From the NCBI RefSeq assembly GCF_001667015.1, contig NZ_LZIS01000203.1, positions 1-64,000 on the forward strand: 64,000 bases of DNA, in the 5' to 3' direction. This DNA is from Mycobacterium sp. E3198. Its GTDB lineage: Bacteria; Actinomycetota; Actinomycetes; Mycobacteriales; Mycobacteriaceae. Below the pieces are notes generated by a model, which was not told where the DNA came from, did not search any database, and was given only the letters and a program-made list of their open reading frames with translations. Shown here one piece after another: positions 1 through 8,637 of this stretch. The position numbers and the translations under genes were made by a program. The stretch's first letter is position 1; the number at the start of each line of letters is the position of its first letter.

Positions 1-1922
1 CCGGACCCATTGCCGACTTCGCCGTGGAACGCATCGGCACCGGCCAGATGAGCGAGTGTTACCGCGTCCGGCTCACCTACGCCGACGCCGACGCCGAGGG
101 GCCCGAGTCGGTGGTGCTGAAGGTCGCGGCGTCCGACCCGGTGAGCCGGCAGACGGGGGCGGCGCTGGGGCTCTACGAGCGCGAGGTCCGCTTCTACGGC
201 GACATCGCGCCGCGCCTGGGCGGGCCGGTGGCGCCGTGCTATCACGCCGCCGTCGACACCGCCACGGGCGCGTTCGACCTGCTGCTCGGCGACGCGGGAC
301 CCGCCGTCGTCGGCGACGAAATCGCCGGAGCGACAAGCGAACAGGCGCTGCTCGGCGTCGTCGAATTGGGGCGGCTGCACGGGCCGCTGCTCGGCGACCC
401 GTCGCTGGCCGACGCGCCGTGGCTCAACCGCGACTCGCCCCTGGGCCAGGCGATGATCGCGCCGTTGTACGCCGGTTTCATCGACCGGTACGGCGGGCAG
501 ATCGCGCCCGAGCACCGCGTCGTATGCGAACGCCTGGTGGCCGCGTTCGACGGCTACCTCGCCCAGGAGTCGGCGGCGGACCGGATCCGGGGCCTGGTGC
601 ACGGCGACTACCGGCTGGACAACATGCTGTTCGGCACCGCCGGGGCCGACCGCCCGCTGACCGTCGTCGATTGGCAGACCGTGTCCTGGGGGCCCGCGCT
701 GACGGATCTGGCGTACTTCCTCGGCTGCGCGCTGCGCACACCTGACCGCCGGGAGCGGTACGACGAATTGCTGCGCGCCTATCACGAGGCGCTGGGCCCA
801 GCGGCGCCGATCAGCCTCGCCGACGTCGCCGAAGGCGTTCGGCGCCAGAGCTTTTTCGGCGTGATGATGGCGATCGTCTCGTCGATGCTGGTGGAGCGCA
901 CCGACCGCGGCGACCGGATGTTCATGACGATGCTGGAACGCAACTGCGACCACGTGCTCGACACCGACGCGTTGGCGACGCTGCCCGAGGCGGCAAAGGC
1001 CGAGCCGCTGCGGCCCACGGAGGAGGACGAACTCGCCCACACCCCGACCGCGGAACCGCTGTGGAGCGAGAGCTGGTACGCCGACTTCGCCGACGCGGCA
1101 CAGGGATTGGGCGGCTGGTTTCGCATCGGCCTGATCGCCAACCAGCGCACCGCCCTCGTGCACGCGCTGCTGTGCGGACCCGGCCTGCCGACCGTCGCGC
1201 TCGACGCCGAAGTCCCGCTGCCGGAGGACCCGTGGCTGGTGCGCACCGACGACTTCGATCTGAGCCACGCCGCGAGCGCACCGCTGCAGGCCTACCGCGT
1301 CGACGTGCGGGCACGGGCACAGGCGTATTCCGACCCGTCGGCGTTGTTGCGCGGCGAGCCGGGAACACCCGTCGAGATGACGATGAGCCTGGTGTGGGCT
1401 ACCGACGGCACCCCGTACAAGTATCGGCTCACGACGCGCTACGAAATCCCTTGCAGCGTCACGGGAACCGTAACGGTGGACGGCGAGAGCTACCGCGTGG
1501 ACTCGGCGCCCGGGCAGCGTGACCACTCCTGGGGGGTGCGCGACTGGTGGAGCATGGACTGGATCTGGAGCGCGCTGCACCTCGAGGACGGCACCCACCT
1601 GCACGGCGTGAACATCCGCATCCCGGGCGCGCCGGCGTTCAGCATCGGCTACGCCCAGGACGCCGACGGCGACGTCGTCGAGCTGGACACCGTTGCCTCG
1701 CGGGAAGCCTTCGGCGACAACGGGTTACCGCTGAACGCGACGCTGGGCCTGCACCCCGGCGGCGTCACCGCGGACATCGAGGTGCGCGGGCAGGCGCCGG
1801 TGCGCCTGGTCGCCGCCGACGGGCGGGTGAGCCAGTTTCCGCGGGCCTGGGTCAGCGTCAGCACGGCGGACGGCCGCGCCGGTGTCGGTTGGGTGGAATG
1901 GAACCGCAACCTGCCGCAGTAG
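1..1922 (+). CDS. Phosphotransferase (APH/ecdysteroid-kinase-like) with C-terminal beta-rich domain, 5'-truncated
   Basis: The frame is open to the left edge, so only the 3' part of the gene is present. An in-frame GTG at 24 exists, but the residues around it (ADFAVERIGTGQMSE) read like native kinase sequence, so it is probably not the start. About the first 330 residues are an aminoglycoside-phosphotransferase-like kinase: nucleotide-loop IGTGQMSECYRV, catalytic loop VHGDYRLDNM (HGDxxxxN) and metal-binding VVDWQ. The last ~290 residues form a second domain containing GQRDHSWGVRDWW, resembling a domain often linked to such kinases (from memory). Substrate unknown. It overlaps the gluconokinase gene by 25 bases, suggesting translational coupling. 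Confidence 0.8.
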   Translation, partial: GPIADFAVERIGTGQMSECYRVRLTYADADAEGPESVVLKVAASDPVSRQTGAALGLYEREVRFYGDIAPRLGGPVAPCYHAAVDTATGAFDLLLGDAGPAVVGDEIAGATSEQALLGVVELGRLHGPLLGDPSLADAPWLNRDSPLGQAMIAPLYAGFIDRYGGQIAPEHRVVCERLVAAFDGYLAQESAADRIRGLVHGDYRLDNMLFGTAGADRPLTVVDWQTVSWGPALTDLAYFLGCALRTPDRRERYDELLRAYHEALGPAAPISLADVAEGVRRQSFFGVMMAIVSSMLVERTDRGDRMFMTMLERNCDHVLDTDALATLPEAAKAEPLRPTEEDELAHTPTAEPLWSESWYADFADAAQGLGGWFRIGLIANQRTALVHALLCGPGLPTVALDAEVPLPEDPWLVRTDDFDLSHAASAPLQAYRVDVRARAQAYSDPSALLRGEPGTPVEMTMSLVWATDGTPYKYRLTTRYEIPCSVTGTVTVDGESYRVDSAPGQRDHSWGVRDWWSMDWIWSALHLEDGTHLHGVNIRIPGAPAFSIGYAQDADGDVVELDTVASREAFGDNGLPLNATLGLHPGGVTADIEVRGQAPVRLVAADGRVSQFPRAWVSVSTADGRAGVGWVEWNRNLPQ

Positions 1923-2413
1923 CCGCCGGCCCACCCGTCGTGGTGATGGGCGTCTCGGGATCGGGCAAGTCGACGGTGGTGGCGGCGTTGGCCCGGCGGC
2001 TCAACGTGCCCTTCGTCGACGCCGACGCCCTGCACTCGCCGGCCAACATCGCCAAGATGACCGCCGGTGAGCCGCTGACCGACGACGACCGCTATCCCTG
2101 GCTGGAAACCGTCGGCGCGTGGCTGTCCGATCATCGCGACGGCGGGGTGGTGAGTTGCTCGGCGCTGAAGCGCACATACCGCGACCAGCTGCGGGCGCAC
2201 TGCCCGCGGGTGGAGTTTTTGCACCTGCGCGGTTCACCGGAACTCATCGGCGCCAGGTTGGCCGCCAGGGCCGGCCACTTCATGCCGGCGGCGCTGTTGC
2301 GGTCGCAGTTCCAGGCGTTGGAACCCCTCGGCCCCGACGAGGCGGGCGTCACCGCGGACGCCGGCCAGGCGGTCGACGCCATCGTGGACACCTTCGTGGC
2401 GCGGGCGGGGTAG
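1898..2413 (+). CDS. gntK: Gluconokinase
   Basis: 171-residue P-loop kinase of the GntK/IdnK family that phosphorylates gluconate to 6-phosphogluconate, feeding the pentose phosphate pathway (family knowledge). The Walker A motif GVSGSGKST starts near residue 17. Family signatures follow: DADALHSPANIAKM, CSALKRTYRDQLR and GHFMP. The length is normal for the family. ATG 1898 was chosen because it is the first in-frame ATG giving a standard N-terminus; ATG 1945, just before the P-loop, is the alternative. The start lies inside the end of the upstream kinase-like gene, and the gene converges on the DoxX-like gene after 21 bases. Confidence 0.88.
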   Translation: MEPQPAAVAAGPPVVVMGVSGSGKSTVVAALARRLNVPFVDADALHSPANIAKMTAGEPLTDDDRYPWLETVGAWLSDHRDGGVVSCSALKRTYRDQLRAHCPRVEFLHLRGSPELIGARLAARAGHFMPAALLRSQFQALEPLGPDEAGVTADAGQAVDAIVDTFVARAG

Positions 2414-2434
2414 TAGCGCCGCCGGGTCGGGCGG

Positions 2435-3481
2435 CTACCAGGGGCGGCGGCGCCGACGGGTCTTGGCCCCATCGTTGACTCGTTCCCGAGCGGCGTCGGC
2501 GAGTTGACTGCCGCGCGCGGCCGCCGTGTTCGCGAGTTCGCTGCCGCGCAGCCGCGCGATCTCGGCGAACTCCACCCCGCGGTCGCGCGCCGTGTCGGCC
2601 AGTTCCTCGCCGCGTTTGCGGGCCTTCTTGGCCAGCGGGGCGCCCTTGTCCGCCGCCGTGCCGGCCAGCTCCTCGCCGCGTTTGCGCGCCTTCTTGGCCA
2701 GCGGAGCACCCTTCTCCGCGGCGGTGCTGGCCAGCTCCTCGCCGCGTTTGCGGGCCTTTTTGGCCAGCGGGGCGCCCGCGGCGGTGCTGGCCAGCTCGCG
2801 GCCCCGTTCGAGGGCGGCCTCGGCGTACGGGGCGCCCCGTTCGGCCGCGGTGCTGGCCAGTTCGCGACCGCGCTCGACGGCGGCCTCGGCGTAGGGCGCG
2901 CCCCGTTCGGCGGCGGTGCTGGCCAGCTCGCGCCCCCGCTCGGCGCCCGCCTGCAGGCCGTGCACGATCCGCTCCCCGAGTTCGTCGAACCTGTCGTCGG
3001 ATCCGGGCAGCGCCGAGGAAACCCGTTCGGAGAGCCGCTCGGCCGCCTGCCGTCCCCGCCAGCCCAGCGACGGCTTGCCGGCCGTGTCGGCGGAGGCGAT
3101 CATCAGCCCGCCCAGCAGGCTGAGATCGGTCAGGAAGTCCTTGCGCTTCTGGGCCTTGAGCGCCGGGTCGCTTTCGCTCCAGAACATGTGCGCGCCGAGG
3201 TTGGCCGGCAGCACCGTGAAGGCGAGGGCCGCCGAGGCGATCCGCGGCGCTTTGCCGGTGGCAAGCAACAGGCCGCCGCCGATTTGAACGGCGGCGTTGA
3301 TTTGGGCGAACGTCTGGGGGTCGCTGGGAATGCTGCTGCCGACGGGGTCCGGCAGGGCCCGAAGACCGTCGACCGCCGGCGCCGCGGCCTCGGCCGCGGG
3401 CTTGGGATTGAGGAGCGAGTCGATTCCCTGGCCGATGAACACCGCCGACAGCAGGGGCCTCGCGATTCTGCGGATCAACAT
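2435..3481 (-). CDS. DoxX-like membrane protein with C-terminal 22-residue amphipathic repeats
   Basis: 348 residues from ATG 3481 (MLIRRIARPLLSAVF); a longer frame begins at 3514, but the family start fits 3481. Residues 1-~140 are a DoxX-type membrane domain with hydrophobic segments (LLSAVFIGQGIDSLL, FAQINAAVQIGGGLLLA, LSLLGGLMIASA). Residues ~182-334 consist of seven tandem units of 22 residues (one is 20) with a core like RGRELASTAAERGAPYAEAA, each made of two 11-residue halves; a basic tail (KTRRRRRPW) follows. The repeats are Ala/Glu/Arg/Lys rich without Cys or Trp and should form long amphipathic helix, probably cytoplasmic (inference). The function of the tail is unknown. Confidence 0.8.
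   Translation of the reverse strand: MLIRRIARPLLSAVFIGQGIDSLLNPKPAAEAAAPAVDGLRALPDPVGSSIPSDPQTFAQINAAVQIGGGLLLATGKAPRIASAALAFTVLPANLGAHMFWSESDPALKAQKRKDFLTDLSLLGGLMIASADTAGKPSLGWRGRQAAERLSERVSSALPGSDDRFDELGERIVHGLQAGAERGRELASTAAERGAPYAEAAVERGRELASTAAERGAPYAEAALERGRELASTAAGAPLAKKARKRGEELASTAAEKGAPLAKKARKRGEELAGTAADKGAPLAKKARKRGEELADTARDRGVEFAEIARLRGSELANTAAARGSQLADAARERVNDGAKTRRRRRPW
2480..2938 (-). repeat. Seven tandem ~66-bp units coding for 22-residue helical repeats
   Basis: The DNA repeats with a period of 66 bp within the DoxX-like gene; one unit is 60 bp. The 5' units (RGRELASTAAERGAPYAEAA) and middle units (RGEELASTAAEKGAPLAKKA) are nearly identical copies, while the last two have diverged (RGVEFAEIARL, RGSQLADAARE). 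This indicates stepwise duplication. Copy number may vary between strains and may be misassembled. Confidence 0.85.
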
Positions 3482-3567
3482 GGCAGCTGGGTTACCCGAC
3501 CGCCCGGCAAACAAACCGTGCCCGGCTGAACGGCCAGCTAGCCGCCCGTCGAGGCTAGGGTGGACCC

Positions 3568-4128
3568 GTGCGAGCGTTGGTCATCGTCGACGTGCAAAAC
3601 GACTTCTGCGAGGGCGGCTCCGTGCCGGTTCGTGGCGGCGCGCGCCTGGCCTCCGCCCTCAACGAGTATCTGGCCGGCCGGCCAGGCTACGACCATGTCG
3701 TGGCGACCGCGGACTGCCACGTCGACCCGGGCGATCACTTCTCCGAGCGCCCCGATTTTTCGTCGTCGTGGCCGCCGCACTGCGTCGCGGGCAGCGCCGG
3801 TGCGGAGTTTCATCCCGACCTCGACACCGGCCCGATCGAGGCCGTCTTCCGCAAGGGCGCCTCGGGCGCGGCCTACAGCGGCTTCGAGGGCGTCGACGAG
3901 AACGGCACCTCGCTGCTCGAGTGGTTGCGCCGGCGCGGGGTCGACGAGGTCGACGTCGTCGGGATCGCCACCGATCATTGCGTCCGGCGAACCGCCGAGG
4001 ACGCGGCCGGGGCCGGCCTGACCACGAGGGTACTGGTGGACCTGACGGCGGCGGTGGCGGCGGACTCCGCCGCGGCGGCGCTGGAGGAGATGAGAACCGT
4101 CGGCGTCGAGCTGGTGGGCGGAAGCTGA
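3568..4128 (+). CDS. pncA: Nicotinamidase/pyrazinamidase
   Basis: 186 residues from GTG 3568, the length I remember for M. tuberculosis PncA and colinear with it. It deamidates nicotinamide to nicotinate for NAD salvage and activates pyrazinamide (known). Catalytic triad Asp8 (VDVQNDF), Lys96 (FRKGA) and Cys138 (TDHCVRR) are present. Metal ligands Asp49, His51, His57 and His71 are present (ADCHVDPGDHF; SSWPPHC). Residue 48 is Ala and 50 is Cys, where I recall Lys and Phe in M. tuberculosis. The stop shares one base with the start of the next gene, so the two are probably one operon. Confidence 0.97.
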   Translation: MRALVIVDVQNDFCEGGSVPVRGGARLASALNEYLAGRPGYDHVVATADCHVDPGDHFSERPDFSSSWPPHCVAGSAGAEFHPDLDTGPIEAVFRKGASGAAYSGFEGVDENGTSLLEWLRRRGVDEVDVVGIATDHCVRRTAEDAAGAGLTTRVLVDLTAAVAADSAAAALEEMRTVGVELVGGS

Positions 4129-4928
4129 TGGTGGTGCCGCTCGACCGGGGGCGCCTGCTCGCCGCGGTGGAGCGCTCACCGCAGGCGGCCGCCGCGCACG
4201 ACCGCGCCGGGTGGGTCGGGCTGTTCACCCCCGACGGCCAAATCGAAGACCCGGTGGGATCCCGGCCGCACCGGGGGCACACCCAGATCGGCCGGTTCTA
4301 TGACACCTTCATCGGTCCGCGCGACATCACGTTTCATCGCGACCTCGACATCGTCTTCGGCACAACCGTTCTGCGCGATCTCGAACTCGAGGTATCGATG
4401 GGCCCGGCGGTGACGATGTACATTCCCGCCCTGTTGCGCTACGACCTCCGAGAGGCCAACGGCAGCTGGAAGATTGGCAGATTGCGCGCCTACTGGGAGT
4501 TGCCGGCGATGATGCTGCAATTCCTGCGAACCGGGCCGCGCGCGGCGTCACCCGCCCTGCAGCTGTCGCGTGGCCTGGTGGCCAACCAGGGGTTGCGGGG
4601 GACCGTCGGCTTCCTGGCCGGTCTTCGGCGGCCCGGGGCGCGGCCCAAGAGGCTGGCGGAGGCGTTCCTGGGCGCCGTCTCGCGGCACGACGAGCCCGCG
4701 GCCGTGCGTGTGTTAGCGCCCGGTGCCCCAACAACTTTGGGCGACGACGACCCGCTCGACATCAGCGAGCTCGTCGAGCAACTCTGCGGTGCCAAGTGGA
4801 CCAAGGTGATCGGCGCCGGTGCGACGGTCGCGGTCTCGGTCAACTCCGCCCACGGCCGCGGGATCGTGTTGGTGAATGCGGCGTGGCCCGGCAAGGCGAT
4901 CGACCGGATCCGCTACTTTCCGGCGTGA
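4128..4928 (+). CDS. NTF2/SnoaL-like protein (pncA-linked, Rv2042c-like)
   Basis: 266 residues; ATG 4128 overlaps the pncA stop by one base. It matches in position and size the conserved gene that follows pncA in M. tuberculosis (Rv2042c, from memory). The N-terminal ~140 residues look like an NTF2/SnoaL cone fold (AAAHDRAGWVGLFTPDGQIE, GRFYDTFIGPRDITFHRDL). A second, weaker module begins near residue 170 (LAEAFLGAVSRHDEPAAVRVL), so there may be two domains. Function unknown. Co-transcription with pncA is inferred. Confidence 0.82.
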   Translation: MVVPLDRGRLLAAVERSPQAAAAHDRAGWVGLFTPDGQIEDPVGSRPHRGHTQIGRFYDTFIGPRDITFHRDLDIVFGTTVLRDLELEVSMGPAVTMYIPALLRYDLREANGSWKIGRLRAYWELPAMMLQFLRTGPRAASPALQLSRGLVANQGLRGTVGFLAGLRRPGARPKRLAEAFLGAVSRHDEPAAVRVLAPGAPTTLGDDDPLDISELVEQLCGAKWTKVIGAGATVAVSVNSAHGRGIVLVNAAWPGKAIDRIRYFPA

Positions 4929-4941
4929 GGAGTGGCCGGGC

Positions 4942-5292
4942 TCAGCGCGCGACCATCAGGGCCAGCGTTGCGGCGGACAGGCACAGATAGGCGCCGGGAA
5001 ACGCGATGTTGTAAACGACATGGGCCCGCAGGTGCGTGATCACCGCGCCGACGAAGAACAAGACCAGCCCGGCGGCGGCCGCGATGCCCAGCGCCCGCAG
5101 GCCCAGCAGCCCCACCACCAGCCCGGCGGCCCCGGCCAGCTTCGCCGCCGCCAGGGGTGCCAGCCACGAGCGCGGCACCCCGACCTCGGCCGAGTTGGCC
5201 AGGACGAACCCGGCCGGAATGAGGTCGGCGACGGCGATTCCGGCCGTGACGACGGCAGTTGTTAGCGTGACGATGACGTAGGCGGTATGCAT
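4942..5292 (-). CDS. DoxX-family small membrane protein
   Basis: 116 residues with four predicted membrane helices: YVIVTLTTAVVTAGIAVADL, APLAAAKLAGAAGLVVGLLG, LGIAAAAGLVLFFVGAVITH, and AFPGAYLCLSAATLALMVA. The final region (HLRAHVVYNIAFPGAYL) is typical of short DoxX-like proteins. ATG 5292 was chosen over an in-frame TTG at 5301 because AAGGG lies about 10 bases upstream of the ATG. It is divergent from the ECF sigma gene across ~170 bases and may be a target of that sigma factor (inference). Function unknown. Confidence 0.82.
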   Translation of the reverse strand: MHTAYVIVTLTTAVVTAGIAVADLIPAGFVLANSAEVGVPRSWLAPLAAAKLAGAAGLVVGLLGLRALGIAAAAGLVLFFVGAVITHLRAHVVYNIAFPGAYLCLSAATLALMVAR

Positions 5293-5460
5293 CTGAGTCA
5301 ATCCCTTGTCCTACAGCTATTTCCGCAGCGGCGAGCCGAATGGCCGCGGAGCGCGTCGCGGCGCACAATCGGTAGGGTCATGGTGCTGGTCTCCTTTGCG
5401 ACAGAGAGTTCGATGGATGCGTTCACCTTCTTGACGACTCCCGCGCAGGAAAGGTGACCT

Positions 5461-6393
5461 ATGAGCGCACCCAAAAATCTTGCCGATCTCGCGCAACGGT
5501 TCGACGCGGATCGGCGACACCTGAGGTCGGTCGCGTTCGGGCTGCTCGGCTCGGCGGCCGATGCCGACGACGCGGTGCAGTCGGCGTGGCTGAAGGCCAG
5601 CCGGTACGGAATCGACGGAGCTGCAGGAGTGGCCAACCTCACCGGCTGGTTCACGACGATCACCGCCCATGAGGCGCTCGACCAGCTGCGGGCACGCAAG
5701 CGGCGCGCCGAGCAACCGCTCGCCGACCCCGACGAACTCGACCGGCTCGCCGGAACCGCGGTGCCGCCCGCGGACGAGGCGGCGCTGGTGGCGGACTCGG
5801 TCAGCAAAGCGCTGCTGGTCGTGCTCGACCGGCTCTCACCCGCTCAGCGTGTCGCTTTCGTGCTGCACGACGTATTCGCGATGCCCTTCGAGACCATTGC
5901 CGGCCTGCTGGGCCGATCGCCGGCGGCCGCCAAGAAGCTCGCAAGCCGGGCGCGCGGCCGGTTGCACGCCGGTCCGGCCGCCGAACCCGCCCGCGCGGCC
6001 GCGCATCTCGAGGTCGTGGAGGCGTTTCTGGCGGCGTCCCGCGGCGGGGACATCGCCACCCTGCTCGAGTTGCTGGCGCCCGACGTGGTGCGCCGGGTCG
6101 ACCCGGCGCTGGTCGGGGCGGGCGTGCCGGTCGAGCTGCGCGGCGCGCGGGTCGTCGCCGAGGAGACCCGCCACTTCACCCGGCGCGCGCGGGCCGGCGT
6201 CGTGCTGCTCATCGACGGTGCCCCGGGCGTCGTCCTTGCGCCCCACGGGCGCGCGCAGGTCCTCCTGCGGATCGGCATCGGAACCGACAACCGCATTCAC
6301 ACCATCGACATCACCGGAGATCCGGACCGCCTGAGCCGGGCGGTTCTCGCGCTGCCGGCGGTCGGGCAACGTCGGGAGAGCCATGCTCGATAG
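5461..6393 (+). CDS. ECF41-type sigma factor with C-terminal SnoaL-like domain (SigJ-like)
   Basis: 310 residues, ATG preceded by GGAAAGG. Sigma region 2 spans about residues 15-80 (LLGSAADADDAVQSAWLKAS, GWFTTITAHEALDQLRARKR). Region 4 spans about 125-180 (LSPAQRVAFVLHDVFAMPF, ETIAGLLGRSPAAAKKLASR). Residues ~190-310 are an NTF2/SnoaL-like extension ending in GDPDRL, which resembles the NPDKL motif of ECF41 proteins that tunes sigma activity in cis (family knowledge). There is no anti-sigma gene beside it, as expected for ECF41. Its 3' end overlaps the sugar-binding lipoprotein gene by 11 bases, an unusual neighbour. Confidence 0.87.
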   Translation: MSAPKNLADLAQRFDADRRHLRSVAFGLLGSAADADDAVQSAWLKASRYGIDGAAGVANLTGWFTTITAHEALDQLRARKRRAEQPLADPDELDRLAGTAVPPADEAALVADSVSKALLVVLDRLSPAQRVAFVLHDVFAMPFETIAGLLGRSPAAAKKLASRARGRLHAGPAAEPARAAAHLEVVEAFLAASRGGDIATLLELLAPDVVRRVDPALVGAGVPVELRGARVVAEETRHFTRRARAGVVLLIDGAPGVVLAPHGRAQVLLRIGIGTDNRIHTIDITGDPDRLSRAVLALPAVGQRRESHAR

Positions 6394-7705
6394 GCCGTTC
6401 GGGCGACGCAGCCTGTTGCGCGGCGCGGGCGCGCTCACCGCCGCGTCGCTGGCGCCGTGGGCCGCCGGTTGCGCTCCGGACGACGACGCGTTGACCTTCT
6501 TTTTCGCCGCCAATCCCGACGAGCGGGATCGCCGGTTGCGCATCGTCGAGGAGTTCGAGCGCCAACATCCCGACATCAAGGTTCGGCCGGTGCTGTCGGC
6601 GCCGGGCGTCATGCAGCAGCTATCGACGTTTTGCGCCGGCGGCAAGTGCCCCGACGTGTTGATGGCGTGGGAATTGACCTATGCCGAACTGGCCGACCGG
6701 GGGGTGTTGTGCGACCTCAACGCCATGCTCGCGCGCGACCCGGCCTTCGCGGGCGAACTGCGATCGGACAGCATCCCGTCGCTGTACGACACGTTCGCGT
6801 TCAACGGGGGGCAGTACGCGCTCCCGGAGCAGTGGTCGGGGAACTACCTGTTCTACAACAAGCGGCTTTTCGCCGAGGCCGGGCTGCCGGCGCCGCCCGG
6901 CACCTGGGAGCGGCCGTGGACCTTCACCGAGTTCCTGGACACTGCCACGGCTCTCACCAAGCGCGACAGGTCCGGGCGAACCACGCAGTGGGGTTTCGTC
7001 AACTTGTTTTCCTCGTATTACTCGGCCGGGTTGTTCGCCATGAACAACGGCGTCCCGTGGGCCACCCCGCTGACGAACCCGACCCACTTCAATTTCGGCG
7101 ACGACGCCTTCACCGACGCCGTCCAGTTCTACGCCGACCTGTCCAACAAACACCGGGTGGCGCCCAACGCATCCGAGGTGCAGTCGATGTCCACACCCGA
7201 TCTGTTCGCGTCGGGCCGGGCGGGGATCGCGATGGGTGGCCACTGGCGCTACCAGACGTTCATCCGCGCCGAGGACCTGGATTTCGATGTCGCCCCGTTG
7301 CCGGTGGGACCGCGCCGGCAAGGGCAGCCCGCCTGCTCCAACATCGGATCGACGGGGCTGGCAATCTCCGCGAGCAGCCAACGCAAGCAGCAGGCATGGG
7401 AATTCGTGAAATTCGCGACCGGGCCCGTCGGCCAGGCGCTGACGGGTGAATCCACCCTCTTCGTGCCGGTGCTGCGCTCCGCGCTCAACTCGGCCGGCTT
7501 CGCCGAATCGCACCACAGGATCGGCAATCTGGCCGTGCTCACCCAGGGGCCGGCCCATTCGGAGGGGATGCCGGTCACCCCGGCGTGGGAAAAGATCGCC
7601 GCCCTGATGGACCGCAGCTTCGGACCCGTGCTGCGCGGATCCCGGCCGGCGACGTCGCTGGCGGGGCTGTCGCCCGCCCTCGACGAGGTGCTGCGCAATC
7701 CATGA
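6383..7705 (+). CDS. Carbohydrate ABC transporter solute-binding lipoprotein (Rv2041c-like)
   Basis: 440 residues. The N-terminus has a twin-arginine-like GRRSLLRG and a lipobox WAAGC (Cys ~30), so it should be an exported lipoprotein. The mature part is a family-1 extracellular binding protein (VEEFERQHPDIKVRPVLS, EQWSGNYLFYNKRLFAEAGL, GRAGIAMGGHWRYQTF). It delivers substrate, probably a sugar or amino-sugar-like compound, to the two permeases that follow. The start lies inside the sigma gene and the stop overlaps the next start by four bases, so it belongs to a coupled operon. Confidence 0.9.
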   Translation: MLDRPFGRRSLLRGAGALTAASLAPWAAGCAPDDDALTFFFAANPDERDRRLRIVEEFERQHPDIKVRPVLSAPGVMQQLSTFCAGGKCPDVLMAWELTYAELADRGVLCDLNAMLARDPAFAGELRSDSIPSLYDTFAFNGGQYALPEQWSGNYLFYNKRLFAEAGLPAPPGTWERPWTFTEFLDTATALTKRDRSGRTTQWGFVNLFSSYYSAGLFAMNNGVPWATPLTNPTHFNFGDDAFTDAVQFYADLSNKHRVAPNASEVQSMSTPDLFASGRAGIAMGGHWRYQTFIRAEDLDFDVAPLPVGPRRQGQPACSNIGSTGLAISASSQRKQQAWEFVKFATGPVGQALTGESTLFVPVLRSALNSAGFAESHHRIGNLAVLTQGPAHSEGMPVTPAWEKIAALMDRSFGPVLRGSRPATSLAGLSPALDEVLRNP

Positions 7706-8637
7706 CGTCGACCGATACCCGCAAGAATGCCAAAGGATCCGGTCCGTTGCGGCGGCGCGCGCGGGCCGGTCGCCTCTTCGTGGCGCCCAACCTGACTGCG
7801 GTCGCGGTGTTCATGGTCTTCCCGCTGGTGTTCTCGCTGTACATGAGCTTTCAGAGCTGGGACGTGTTCAGGCCGCCGAAGTTCGTGGGGCTGAAGAACT
7901 TCACGGAGCTGTTCACCTCAGACCCGCTGTTTCTCATCGCCATCCGCAACACGGTGATCTTCACGCTGGGCACAGTGGTACCGACCGTCGTCATCAGCCT
8001 CGTCGTGGCCGCGCTGCTGAACCGAAAGATCAAGGGCATCGGCGTCTTTCGCACCATCGTCTTTCTGCCCCTGGCCATCTCGTCGGTGGTGATGGCGGTC
8101 GTGTGGCAGTTCGTCTTCAACACCGATGACGGGCTACTCAACATCATGCTCGGCTGGGTCGGCATCGGCCCGATCCCCTGGCTGGTGGACCCCCACTGGG
8201 CCATGGCGTCGCTCTGCGTCGTCAGCGTCTGGCGCAGCGTGCCGTTCGCCACCGTCATCTTGCTGGCCGCGATGCAGGGAGTGCCCGAAAATCTCTACGA
8301 GGCGGCCAGAATCGACGGAGCGGGCGAGGTCCGACAGTTCGCGTTCATCACGGTGCCGCTGATCCGGGGGGCCATGTCGTTCGTGGTGGTCATCTCGATC
8401 ATCCACGCGTTCCAGGCGTTTGACATGGTCTACGTCCTCGACGGGCCGAACGGCGGGCCGGAAAGCTCTACCTACGTGCTGGGCATCATGTTGTTTCAGC
8501 ACGCCTTCTCGTTCCTGGAATTCGGCTACGCGTCGGCGCTGGCCTGGGTGATGTTCGCGATCTTGCTCGTGTTGACCGTCGTGCAGCTGCGCCTCACCCG
8601 GCAGCGTTCTCTGGAGGTGTCCGGTGGCCTCGGCTGA
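7702..8637 (+). CDS. Carbohydrate ABC transporter permease (MalF/UgpA type)
   Basis: 311 residues; ATG 7702 overlaps the binding-protein stop as ATGA. Six membrane helices follow a basic N-terminus, starting with FVAPNLTAVAVFMVFPLVFS. The cytoplasmic coupling loop is EAARIDGAGEVRQFAFITVP (EAA...G), which docks on the ATPase. It is the first of two permeases, matching M. tuberculosis Rv2040c in order (from memory). It overlaps the next gene by 14 bases. Confidence 0.92.
   Translation: MTSTDTRKNAKGSGPLRRRARAGRLFVAPNLTAVAVFMVFPLVFSLYMSFQSWDVFRPPKFVGLKNFTELFTSDPLFLIAIRNTVIFTLGTVVPTVVISLVVAALLNRKIKGIGVFRTIVFLPLAISSVVMAVVWQFVFNTDDGLLNIMLGWVGIGPIPWLVDPHWAMASLCVVSVWRSVPFATVILLAAMQGVPENLYEAARIDGAGEVRQFAFITVPLIRGAMSFVVVISIIHAFQAFDMVYVLDGPNGGPESSTYVLGIMLFQHAFSFLEFGYASALAWVMFAILLVLTVVQLRLTRQRSLEVSGGLG

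Noticed and set aside
2504..3529. Plus-strand frame opposite the DoxX-repeat gene
   Set aside because: Its repeats only mirror the minus-strand repeats. The minus frame has a proper membrane domain and start.
5298..5807. Minus-strand frame overlapping the sigma gene
   Set aside because: Ser/Ala-rich shadow of the ECF41 gene without family features or start signals.
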